Shown here: positions 1-5,270 of the stretch, piece after piece
Numbering within the stretch: the first letter of the stretch is position 1
Layout of the letters: the number at the start of each line of letters is the position of its first letter
Assembly (NCBI GenBank): GCA_947472635.1
Contig: CANJDY010000218.1
Span: 1-5,270, forward strand
Direction of reading: 5' to 3'
Source: Chitinophagaceae bacterium
Lineage (GTDB): Bacteria; Bacteroidota; Bacteroidia; Chitinophagales; Chitinophagaceae
Length of the DNA: 5,270 bases
Translations under genes and position numbers: made by a program
Notes under the pieces: generated by a model
What the model was told of the DNA's origin: nothing
Databases searched by the model: none
What the model saw: the letters and a program-made list of their open reading frames with translations, nothing else

Positions 1-1
1 C

Positions 2-982
2 GATGATGGCGTTTACCACATAGCCATCATAAAAAGTTTCGCGTGGAGCGGTTCCATTTTCCATGCAGTTAAACATTTCAGCAAACATATGATTGTATCC
101 AAGGTCGTTGATTTCATCTCCAACTGGAAAAAGCCATCCACTGTTGCTTTCTGCTTTTTCTGCGATATAATCTCCTCCCTTACCTGTAGTAAACATTTCT
201 AGACCGGTGCGTAAAAAATTATTGACCCAGATGGTTCCTTCGGTTCCCATCACTTCATCTCTTAGGTCAAGGCCGCCACGGAAAGTCCAACTTACTTCAA
301 ATTGTGCCATGGCTCCATTTTCATATTTAATCAATCCAATGGCATGGTCTTCTGCATCGATGGGCTTTACCTGGGTGTCGGCCCAGCACATCACTTCTAC
401 GGGTTTAATATCTTTACCAATATAGGTGCGGGTAATTTCAATACAATGGCAACCCAGATCGAGTATGCAGCCGCCACCGGCTTGTTCGATGTCCCAAAAC
501 CAGTCGCTATGAGGGCCGGGATGGGTTTCTCTTGATTTTGCCCATAGGATTCTACCCAGTGCCCCGTTCTTTACACTTTCATAGGATTTTAAGAATTTCG
601 GTGTATACACAAGGTCTTCGAGGTAGCCGTTAAAAATGCCAGCGGCTTCTACAGCGAGTAGCATTCGCTTGGCTTCTTCCGCATTACGTCCCAAGGGTTT
701 GGTGGTGAGCACTGCTTTTTTGTGTTTGCAGCATAACATTACTGCAGCCTCGTGCAGATGATTGGGTAATGCAATGCATACTACATCAACGTCGGGCTGC
801 GCAATAGCATCTTCCATGTCAGTAGTGTAGCGATCGCAATGATAGTCGGCTGCAAATTTTTTTGCAGCTTCTTCACGACGAGAATATACCGTGATAACGC
901 TGTCCTTACTTCTTTGTCCCTGTAATGAATCGGCATAAAATCTTCCTATAAATCCGGAGCCTAACATAGCAATTCGTTTCAT
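2..982 (-). CDS. Gfo/Idh/MocA-family NAD(P)-dependent oxidoreductase (3' end cut by window edge)
   Basis: This is a cytoplasmic dehydrogenase of the Gfo/Idh/MocA family, whose members oxidise or reduce sugars, inositols and related polyols with NAD(P). I translated 327 codons from the ATG at 982-980 with no stop before the left edge. The family usually runs to about 350-400 residues, so a short C-terminal piece is missing. The N-terminal Rossmann fold starts at residue 4 with the dinucleotide loop G8-S-G10-F-I-G13. The segment [10 protein letters not shown] (residues 71-80) is the usual second-half signature. The position of the family's EKP motif reads T94-K95-P96, keeping the lysine but not the glutamate. 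The C-terminal domain has GPHSDWFWD (156-164) and the catalytic-type D175-x-G-x-H179 in an [15 protein letters not shown] context. There is no signal peptide. The start sits 100 bp after the permease stop, with no clear promoter or terminator between, so cotranscription is likely. The substrate cannot be read from the sequence. Confidence 0.9.
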   Translation of the reverse strand, partial: MKRIAMLGSGFIGRFYADSLQGQRSKDSVITVYSRREEAAKKFAADYHCDRYTTDMEDAIAQPDVDVVCIALPNHLHEAAVMLCCKHKKAVLTTKPLGRNAEEAKRMLLAVEAAGIFNGYLEDLVYTPKFLKSYESVKNGALGRILWAKSRETHPGPHSDWFWDIEQAGGGCILDLGCHCIEITRTYIGKDIKPVEVMCWADTQVKPIDAEDHAIGLIKYENGAMAQFEVSWTFRGGLDLRDEVMGTEGTIWVNNFLRTGLEMFTTGKGGDYIAEKAESNSGWLFPVGDEINDLGYNHMFAEMFNCMENGTAPRETFYDGYVVNAII

Positions 983-1082
983 AATTTCAATTGGTAGTTT
1001 ATTTTTTAAGTAGTGGTGATTGTATAAAAAAAATTGATTTTAATTGGAGCGCATCTGCTATTCCACTTATCTGGTATAGATT

Positions 1083-2294
1083 TTATGCCTCAGGAATTAT
1101 TTGATTTTTATTATCCTTAAAAAATAGGATAAAAATAACCAGTACTGCAGCTGCAATACCTGCAGGCACCATCCAGATACTTTTCCATGCTACGATTGCA
1201 TTTACAGTAAAATAATCTTTTACAATGCCAGATAGCGTTGATCCAATCCACATACCAATTCCATAAGTGGCCATCGTGATCATTCCTTGCGCAGCGCTTT
1301 GTATTTTTTCCCCGGCTTTATTATCAGTATATATTTGTCCGGTTACAAAAAAGAAATCGAAGCAAACCCCATGCAAAAGAATGCCAGCAAATAGCATCCA
1401 TTCAGCAGCACCTGCATTACCGAAGCTAAAGAATACAAAACGCAAACTCCAGGCAATCATACCCACTGCAATCATCCATTTAACGCCAAATTTTCTAAAG
1501 AAAAAAGGAATCAGTAAAATGAAAAATGCTTCAGAAAACTGTCCGAATGTCATATTGCTGGTTACATGCTGCATCCCAGCTTCTGTAAGGTACAAATTAG
1601 CAAAACTGTAGTAAAACGATAAGGGGATACAGATTAAAATGGAGGCAATAAAAAAAGCGACAAAAGATTTATCCTTAAATAAAACAAACGAATCGGTTCC
1701 GAGAATTTGTGAAAAGCTTGTTTTGGTAGAACTTGACTTGGGCGGTGTATCGGGCAAAAAGAAACTAAAAATCCCTAGCGCAGCGGATACTACGGCGGCC
1801 ATTTTAAAAGTAAATACCAGTTCTTCAGTAGTGATTTTAAAAACCTTGTCCAGCAGCCATCCGGTTGCGATCCATCCAATGGTTCCTAGTACCCGTATGG
1901 AAGGGAATTCTTTGCCGGGGTCTTTCATTTGTCTGAATGCCACCGAATTGGTTAGTGCAAGCGTGGGTGCATAGAGCAATGCATACAATAGCAGTAACCA
2001 ATAAAATGAATCGGGGTTATCAGTAGAAGAGATAAGGTACAACAGAACAGCACCTGCGAGGTGCAAAATACCCAGTACTTTTTGGGCAGCAAAAAATCTA
2101 TCTGCAATCATGCCTACAAAAAATGGTGAAATGATGGTTGCAATTGCCATCGCTCCATAGGCTGCTCCAACCTGTCCGCCGGAAGCATGTAAAACTTTGT
2201 CAAGATAAGTCCCCATGGTCACATACCAAGATCCCCATATAAAAAACTCGAGGAACATCATGATCGAAAGCTGAATTCTTGTAGATGGTTTCAT
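1083..2294 (-). CDS. NupG/XapB-like MFS permease (nucleoside:H+ symporter family)
   Basis: This inner-membrane major facilitator protein of 403 residues resembles the nucleoside:H+ symporter family (NupG/XapB, about 400-420 residues), so it is full length. Hydrophobic segments are spread along the whole chain, consistent with about 12 helices and a polar central loop near 182-210 (PDTPPKSSSTKTS). Recognisable marks are the N-terminal MFLEFFIWGSWYVTMGTYL (13-31), a motif-A-like loop GMIADRFFAAQKVL (61-74), RVLGTIGWIATG (134-145), GQFSE (251-255) and HGVCFDFFFVTGQIY (308-322). The start ATG at 2294-2292 begins the conserved family N-terminus and has an A-rich leader without a strong ribosome-binding site, as is normal in Bacteroidota. 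It is the first gene of a likely two-gene unit with the oxidoreductase downstream. Nucleoside transport is only the family label. Many Bacteroidota homologues sit beside sugar oxidoreductases, so a sugar or polyol substrate is equally plausible here. Confidence 0.88.
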   Translation of the reverse strand: MKPSTRIQLSIMMFLEFFIWGSWYVTMGTYLDKVLHASGGQVGAAYGAMAIATIISPFFVGMIADRFFAAQKVLGILHLAGAVLLYLISSTDNPDSFYWLLLLYALLYAPTLALTNSVAFRQMKDPGKEFPSIRVLGTIGWIATGWLLDKVFKITTEELVFTFKMAAVVSAALGIFSFFLPDTPPKSSSTKTSFSQILGTDSFVLFKDKSFVAFFIASILICIPLSFYYSFANLYLTEAGMQHVTSNMTFGQFSEAFFILLIPFFFRKFGVKWMIAVGMIAWSLRFVFFSFGNAGAAEWMLFAGILLHGVCFDFFFVTGQIYTDNKAGEKIQSAAQGMITMATYGIGMWIGSTLSGIVKDYFTVNAIVAWKSIWMVPAGIAAAVLVIFILFFKDNKNQIIPEA

Positions 2295-2347
2295 TGATTT
2301 TTTTAATTAATTGTTTAATGGCAAGCGTCCAATTCATTTGTTATGAT

Positions 2348-2378
2348 GGAAATTGTTTTTCAATCCAATCGCAATTCC
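2348..2378. promoter_or_regulatory. Imperfect inverted repeat in the permease leader
   Basis: GGAAATTG (2348-2355) is mirrored by CAATTCC (2372-2378), giving a seven-pair stem with one bulged base and a loop of 16 bases. It lies about 55-85 bp upstream of the permease start and so would be inside the transcript leader or an operator. There is no following T-run in the transcription direction that would make it a terminator. In AT-rich intergenic DNA such a match can arise by chance, so any regulatory role is a guess. Confidence 0.2.
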
Positions 2379-2450
2379 CCCTACTCAATGCTGTTCAAAA
2401 TGTATGGTCAGCATTTTTGTAATAAGGTTAGGGGAACCAGCTTTCTTTTC

Positions 2451-2458
2451 CGAAGATA
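2451..2458 (-). promoter_or_regulatory. Possible -7 box for the permease gene
   Basis: The minus strand reads TATCTTCG, matching five of the six fixed positions of the Bacteroidota -7 element TAnnTTTG. No TTG is present at the expected -33 distance; the closest is a TTTAGG stretch. If used, transcription would start near 2445 and leave a leader of about 150 bases before the permease ATG. It is the best candidate I found on this strand, but it is weak. Confidence 0.22.
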
Positions 2459-2550
2459 AATTTTTGATTTAACTCATCCTAAAAAAATCTTTTTTTACTT
2501 TTCTCTGTAGCTGTGCCGATTGTAAATTATATGAAGTAGTTATAACTAAA

Positions 2551-2654
2551 CCTCTAAACCCCTAAACCTCTAAACCCCTAAACCCCTAAACCCCTAAACC
2601 CCTAAACCTCTAAACCTCTAAACCTCTAAACCCCTAAACCTCTATACCTCTAAA
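2551..2654. repeat. Tandem octamer array (CCYCTAAA)13
   Basis: Thirteen head-to-tail 8-bp units fill exactly 104 bp without an indel. The unit is CCTCTAAA in copies 1, 3, 8, 9, 10 and 13, CCCCTAAA in copies 2, 4, 5, 6, 7 and 11, and CCTCTATA in copy 12. All variation apart from copy 12 is C/T at unit position 3. The flanks carry decayed units, TAACTAAA at 2543-2550 and CTCCGAAC at 2655-2662, suggesting old, degenerating edges. The plus strand has no G anywhere in the array. There are no spacers between units, so it is not a CRISPR. An 8-bp unit shifts frame, so it is not a protein repeat. It lies 256 bp from the permease start and 70 bp from the pdxH start. Short perfect tandem units of this kind are prone to slipped-strand copy-number change. 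Confidence 0.97.
2575..2602 (-). other. Predicted G-quadruplex (four GGGG tracts, TTTA loops)
   Basis: Array copies 4-7 are four consecutive CCCCTAAA units. On the minus strand this gives GGGG four times with uniform 4-base TTTA loops, which satisfies the standard quadruplex rule of at least three Gs per tract and loops of at most seven. Neighbouring units with GAGG can contribute only two-G steps. The plus strand could correspondingly form an i-motif. The G-rich strand is the non-template strand for leftward transcription and the template strand for pdxH. Folding in the cell is inferred, not shown. Confidence 0.6.
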
Positions 2655-2696
2655 CTCCGAACCCCAAAAGATTAACCGCTGCTTGAATAAGTGTTT

Positions 2697-2704
2697 TATC
2701 TTTG
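2697..2704 (+). promoter_or_regulatory. pdxH -7 promoter box (TAnnTTTG)
   Basis: The sequence TATCTTTG matches all fixed positions of the Bacteroidota primary-sigma -7 element. It ends 20 bp before the pdxH ATG, so transcription would start around 2710-2711 with a leader of roughly 14 bases. No good -33 TTG lies 17-23 bp upstream; the TTG at 2683-2685 is too close. The repeat array ends 42 bp upstream of the box. A short GGAA (2717-2720) before the ATG is the only ribosome-binding-like sequence. Confidence 0.5.
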
Positions 2705-2724
2705 AGCCATAAAATTGGAAAAAT

Positions 2725-3372
2725 ATGAGCCCCGAAGCGCTTTCAAATCTTCGCAAGGATTACACCCTGCACTCACTTAATGAGGAAGAGGTAGCTGAGT
2801 CACCCATTGCGCAATTTTCAAAATGGTGGGAGGAAGCAGCCGCTTCCAGTATCGTGGAAATGAATGCCATGACAGTAGCCACTGTCGATAGTACGGGGGT
2901 GCCTGATGCAAGAATCGTTTTATTGAAAGCTTTTGACGAGAAAGGTTTTGTTTTTTTTACCAATTACAATAGTGCAAAAAGCAAGCAATTGGATCTGAAC
3001 CCTCATTGCTGCTTATTGTTTTTCTGGAAAGAACTCGAAAGACAGGTTCGTATAACTGGAGTGGCCGAAAAAATTTCTTTGAAAGAAAGTATTGACTATT
3101 TTGATAGTCGCCCAGAGGGGAGTAAAATTGGTGCATGGTCATCTCCTCAAAGTATGGTGGTGGCCGGCAAAGCCTTTCTGAAAGAAACCTTTGATTATTA
3201 TGCAGAGCGGTTCAAACATGGCGCTATACCAAAGCCTCCTCATTGGGGTGGTTACCGTATTAAACCCGTGAGCATTGAGTTTTGGCAGGGTCGTCCCAGT
3301 AGAATGCACGACAGGATTTTATATACCGAAACTAGTCTAGGTGTTTGGAAAACCGAAAGATTGGCACCTTGA
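2725..3372 (+). CDS. pdxH: Pyridoxamine/pyridoxine 5'-phosphate oxidase
   Basis: This FMN-dependent cytoplasmic enzyme oxidises pyridoxine 5'-phosphate or pyridoxamine 5'-phosphate with O2 to pyridoxal 5'-phosphate, the last step of vitamin B6 cofactor synthesis and salvage. The 215 residues match the family length (E. coli about 218). The N-terminal LRKDYTLHSL (9-18) is the conserved PdxH opening and fixes the start. FMN- and substrate-site stretches follow in order: ARIVLLK (62-68), FFTNYNSAKSKQL (77-89), ERQVRITG (105-112) and SRPEGSKIGAWSSPQS (128-143). The C-terminal family signature spans 184-197, with I-E-F-W-Q and then R193-M-H195-D-R197, including the substrate-binding Arg and His. 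The chain ends in the canonical ERLAP. Nothing is missing or altered. It stands alone, divergent from the permease and convergent with the helicase across 41 bp. It has its own likely promoter directly downstream of the octamer array. Confidence 0.97.
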   Translation: MSPEALSNLRKDYTLHSLNEEEVAESPIAQFSKWWEEAAASSIVEMNAMTVATVDSTGVPDARIVLLKAFDEKGFVFFTNYNSAKSKQLDLNPHCCLLFFWKELERQVRITGVAEKISLKESIDYFDSRPEGSKIGAWSSPQSMVVAGKAFLKETFDYYAERFKHGAIPKPPHWGGYRIKPVSIEFWQGRPSRMHDRILYTETSLGVWKTERLAP

Positions 3373-3413
3373 CCTAGAGCAGGTTGTAGGGTAAATTCGA
3401 CCTATTGATTTTA

Positions 3414-5252
3414 CTATAACTCAAATTCCCAAACTGTACGGTAAATGCCTTTATTTTCTATGTAGGTTAGAAAAGAGTGGTAGAAGGCATCCCCTCCAAT
3501 GGTGGAACTGTCGCCGATTACAAAAAGCTGTTCCTTGGCTCTTGTGATGGCCACATTCATTCTACGGTAATCTTTTAAAAACCCGATATCCCCATCGTCA
3601 TTGCTGCGTACCAGCGATAAAATAATGGTGTGCTGCTCTTGCCCCTGAAAACTATCGATGGTGCTGATGCGCATTTCTTTGGGCAATAGTTCTCTTGCAG
3701 CAGCTACCTGTCCCGCATAAGGAGAGATGAAAGCGGTTTTGACTGGATCAAGATTTTCAGTGGAAATCAGTTTTTGAGCTATCGCCAGTTCTCCTTCATT
3801 TTGCAAACTCATTCCGTTACTGCCATGCGCCTCGTTCAACCCCGACCCTGCTGTATCTATGAAACTGAGGTGAACCCCTGTATCCAATAAGTGGGTAGCC
3901 GTTTGTAATAGGTTGTTATAAAAATAATTGCTGGAAAACCCTGCGATGGTTGCTCGCATCCGGTATTGCGTATTTAATAAAAAAACTGGGTTTACCCTTT
4001 CAATACTTGATTCCAATATGGACTGTTGCAAACCCATTCGAGCAGCCTCATGGCTCAATACGGTAGGGGGTAGCTGTAAATGATCTCCGGCCAATACATA
4101 TTTTTGCGCCAATGGGAATATGCACCATGCCAGCGGTTCTATACATTGTCCGGCTTCATCTATCACTAGGGTGTTGAAGGTGAGTTGTTTAATTTTTGAA
4201 TCGTACAACCCGATGGGCGTGCCAGCAATTACCTCGGCTGCTGCATATAGTTTTTCCTCGTTGTAGGATTGTAATTTTTTTATTTCGGTTCTGATGCTTT
4301 TTACTTCCTTAAATAATAGGTTACGTTGCTCTCTTTCCGCCTTTCCAAAACTTCTTTTATATTTCAAGGCCATTTTCCTGAATTCCTCTGCCCTTATTTT
4401 TAACTGCTTGATCTCTTTTTGCTGCTTGCTATTGGCGAGTTTTCCTTCAGGGGTATGTGGAAACAGCACTGCGTCTACCTTACTGGTATTTCCTACCCTT
4501 AACACCTCAACACCCTGTAAAAGCAGGCCTTTGGCAATATTATCTACCGCTGTATTGCTTGGTGCTGCTACCAATACTTTTTCTCCGGATTTGATTAATT
4601 GAATGATGCCCTCAATCAAGGTAGTGGTTTTACCCGTGCCAGGTGGACCATGAACAATGGCAATATTTTCATTTTGGGTAATTGCTTCCACCGCTTTTTG
4701 CTGGCTTTCATTTAATTGCTGATTTTTATAATTAAGCGGTAAGGGGGCTGTTGTAGCAACTGTTATCTTAACCGGTGAGTCACCGTGTATTTTTTCAAAC
4801 AGTTGAAGCGAGGAGGGATTTTTTTCTAGTTCGTTCAATACAGCTTTCAGTATAGTGGTAGTGCGTTGGTCGGGGGCTAATTTTATTCCTACCCCATTGT
4901 CCTCTATCCAATCTGGAAAGTCGGGAGCAAAAAGCCTACACTCGCCTATTTTACCTTCTAAATTGATCAATACTCCTTTTATGGGCTCTTCTCCCGAAAA
5001 GAAGCATTCAATAGCAGCCCCATCTTTAAACTGGTTGGTCTCTGAAGGAAAATTAAGTCGAAAACTTATTTCTGGATAATCTGCGTAGCCAAAATTTTTT
5101 CGAGTAACTATAATTGGGTGTAAAGCCAACCCCTCTGCTTTTAGTGATTTTAGCGTATGCTGTTGATCCAGACTATATCTTCTTACTTGCTCTTTCTCTT
5201 CCAGATCAATGCATTGAATCAGCTTTTTTATATATGGGTGGGAAGAAGGCAT
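3414..5252 (-). CDS. UPF1/IGHMBP2-like superfamily 1 DNA/RNA helicase
   Basis: This is an ATP-dependent helicase of the UPF1-like SF1B group, of 612 residues, close to the usual 600-650 for bacterial IGHMBP2-type proteins. All core motifs are present in order: LNESQQKAV (180-188, Q-motif region), Walker A GPPGTGKT (202-209), APSNTAVDN (230-238, Ia), DEAG (365-368, Walker B), GDHLQLPP (389-396, III), QYRM (429-432, IV), TIDSFQGQE (531-539, V) and RRMNVAITRAK (563-573, VI). Residues 1-175 form the N-terminal accessory region. The charged Lys/Glu-rich segment at about 272-334 is probably the helical stalk that UPF1-type enzymes insert in domain 1. The catalytic residues look intact. Cellular role is not established: related proteins act in DNA repair, R-loop or RNA metabolism. 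The ATG at 5252-5250 fits the short family N-terminus (xYIKKLI). No in-frame stop appears in the 18 bases left upstream, so an earlier start outside the window cannot be excluded. Confidence 0.94.
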   Translation of the reverse strand: MPSSHPYIKKLIQCIDLEEKEQVRRYSLDQQHTLKSLKAEGLALHPIIVTRKNFGYADYPEISFRLNFPSETNQFKDGAAIECFFSGEEPIKGVLINLEGKIGECRLFAPDFPDWIEDNGVGIKLAPDQRTTTILKAVLNELEKNPSSLQLFEKIHGDSPVKITVATTAPLPLNYKNQQLNESQQKAVEAITQNENIAIVHGPPGTGKTTTLIEGIIQLIKSGEKVLVAAPSNTAVDNIAKGLLLQGVEVLRVGNTSKVDAVLFPHTPEGKLANSKQQKEIKQLKIRAEEFRKMALKYKRSFGKAEREQRNLLFKEVKSIRTEIKKLQSYNEEKLYAAAEVIAGTPIGLYDSKIKQLTFNTLVIDEAGQCIEPLAWCIFPLAQKYVLAGDHLQLPPTVLSHEAARMGLQQSILESSIERVNPVFLLNTQYRMRATIAGFSSNYFYNNLLQTATHLLDTGVHLSFIDTAGSGLNEAHGSNGMSLQNEGELAIAQKLISTENLDPVKTAFISPYAGQVAAARELLPKEMRISTIDSFQGQEQHTIILSLVRSNDDGDIGFLKDYRRMNVAITRAKEQLFVIGDSSTIGGDAFYHSFLTYIENKGIYRTVWEFEL

Positions 5253-5270
5253 GTGGGTAAAATTACTACC

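Larger units (their letters stand above)
2295..2724. other. Divergent intergenic region between permease and pdxH
   Basis: This 430-bp stretch separates two divergently transcribed genes and must hold both promoters. I see no credible coding sequence in it. From the permease side it contains an A/T-rich leader, an imperfect inverted repeat (2348-2378), an A7-TC-T7 palindromic tract (2481-2496), the 13-copy octamer array (2551-2654), two decayed units at the array edges and the pdxH -7 box (2697-2704). A single inverted copy of part of the repeat unit, TTAGGGG on the plus strand, lies at 2428-2434; this is probably chance. Confidence 0.85.

Noticed and set aside
207..535. Two overlapping plus-strand open frames of 72 and 77 codons
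   Set aside because: They lie wholly inside the oxidoreductase on the opposite strand, which has strong family motifs across the same bases. Their translations show no recognisable domain.
983..1082. Separate promoter or terminator between permease and oxidoreductase
   Set aside because: I found no TAnnTTTG box on the minus strand and no stable stem followed by a T-run in this 100-bp gap, only A/T-rich sequence.
1267..1974. Two plus-strand open frames of 114 and 111 codons
   Set aside because: Both are antisense to the permease, whose membrane segments and motifs span this region. Low-complexity Lys/Ser/Ala-rich translations are typical of antisense reading of a hydrophobic gene.
2396..2404. 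TACATTTTG on the minus strand as a permease promoter
   Set aside because: It resembles the Bacteroidota -7 box but has the wrong spacing between TA and TTTG, and no -33 element lies at the right distance.
2551..2654. CRISPR array or telomere
   Set aside because: The units are 8 bp and directly adjacent with no spacers, so it is not a CRISPR. The array is internal to the chromosome segment with genes on both sides, so likeness to telomere repeats is only in sequence.
2760..3142. Two minus-strand open frames inside pdxH
   Set aside because: pdxH is complete and conserved over the same bases, and neither frame has a recognisable motif or start context.
3373..3413. Bidirectional terminator between pdxH and the helicase
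   Set aside because: The best inverted repeat is TAGG/CCTA around a loop of about ten bases, a four-pair stem with weak flanking pairs and no clean T-run. That is too weak to call.
4294..5079. Plus-strand open frames of 102 and 74 codons within the helicase
   Set aside because: They are antisense to the helicase, whose conserved motifs and accessory domain occupy the region.

Overview
The window looks like an ordinary chromosomal segment of a Bacteroidota bacterium, most likely a Chitinophagaceae-type lineage. This is inferred from four things: the protein sequence style, A-rich leaders with no strong Shine-Dalgarno before the starts, a perfect Bacteroidota -7 box (TAnnTTTG) before one gene, and the pairing of a NupG-like MFS permease with a Gfo/Idh/MocA oxidoreductase. 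Assignment below phylum level is a guess. No rRNA, tRNA, CRISPR array, insertion sequence or phage gene is visible.

Layout from left to right. (1) A Gfo/Idh/MocA-family oxidoreductase on the minus strand (2-982) is cut by the left window edge, so its C-terminus is missing. (2) A complete NupG/XapB-like MFS permease lies on the minus strand (1083-2294). It is upstream of the oxidoreductase in transcription order with a 100-bp gap, so the two probably form one import-and-oxidise unit. (3) A 430-bp divergent intergenic region (2295-2724) holds 13 tandem copies of an 8-bp unit, CCYCTAAA (2551-2654). Four consecutive CCCCTAAA copies give the minus strand four GGGG tracts spaced by TTTA, a textbook G-quadruplex pattern. 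A -7 box for the next gene lies just downstream. (4) pdxH, pyridoxamine/pyridoxine 5'-phosphate oxidase, is complete on the plus strand (2725-3372). (5) A UPF1/IGHMBP2-like superfamily 1 helicase lies on the minus strand (3414-5252), convergent with pdxH across 41 bp; its start is close to the right window edge.

The genes fall into three functionally unrelated blocks: uptake and oxidation of a small polar metabolite, vitamin B6 cofactor synthesis, and nucleic-acid unwinding. I see no new multi-gene system. The feature most worth a second look is the octamer array between the divergent permease and pdxH. It is built like a hypervariable microsatellite, is C-only/G-only by strand, can form a quadruplex, and ends about 40 bp upstream of the pdxH -7 box, so copy-number change could plausibly affect transcription there.
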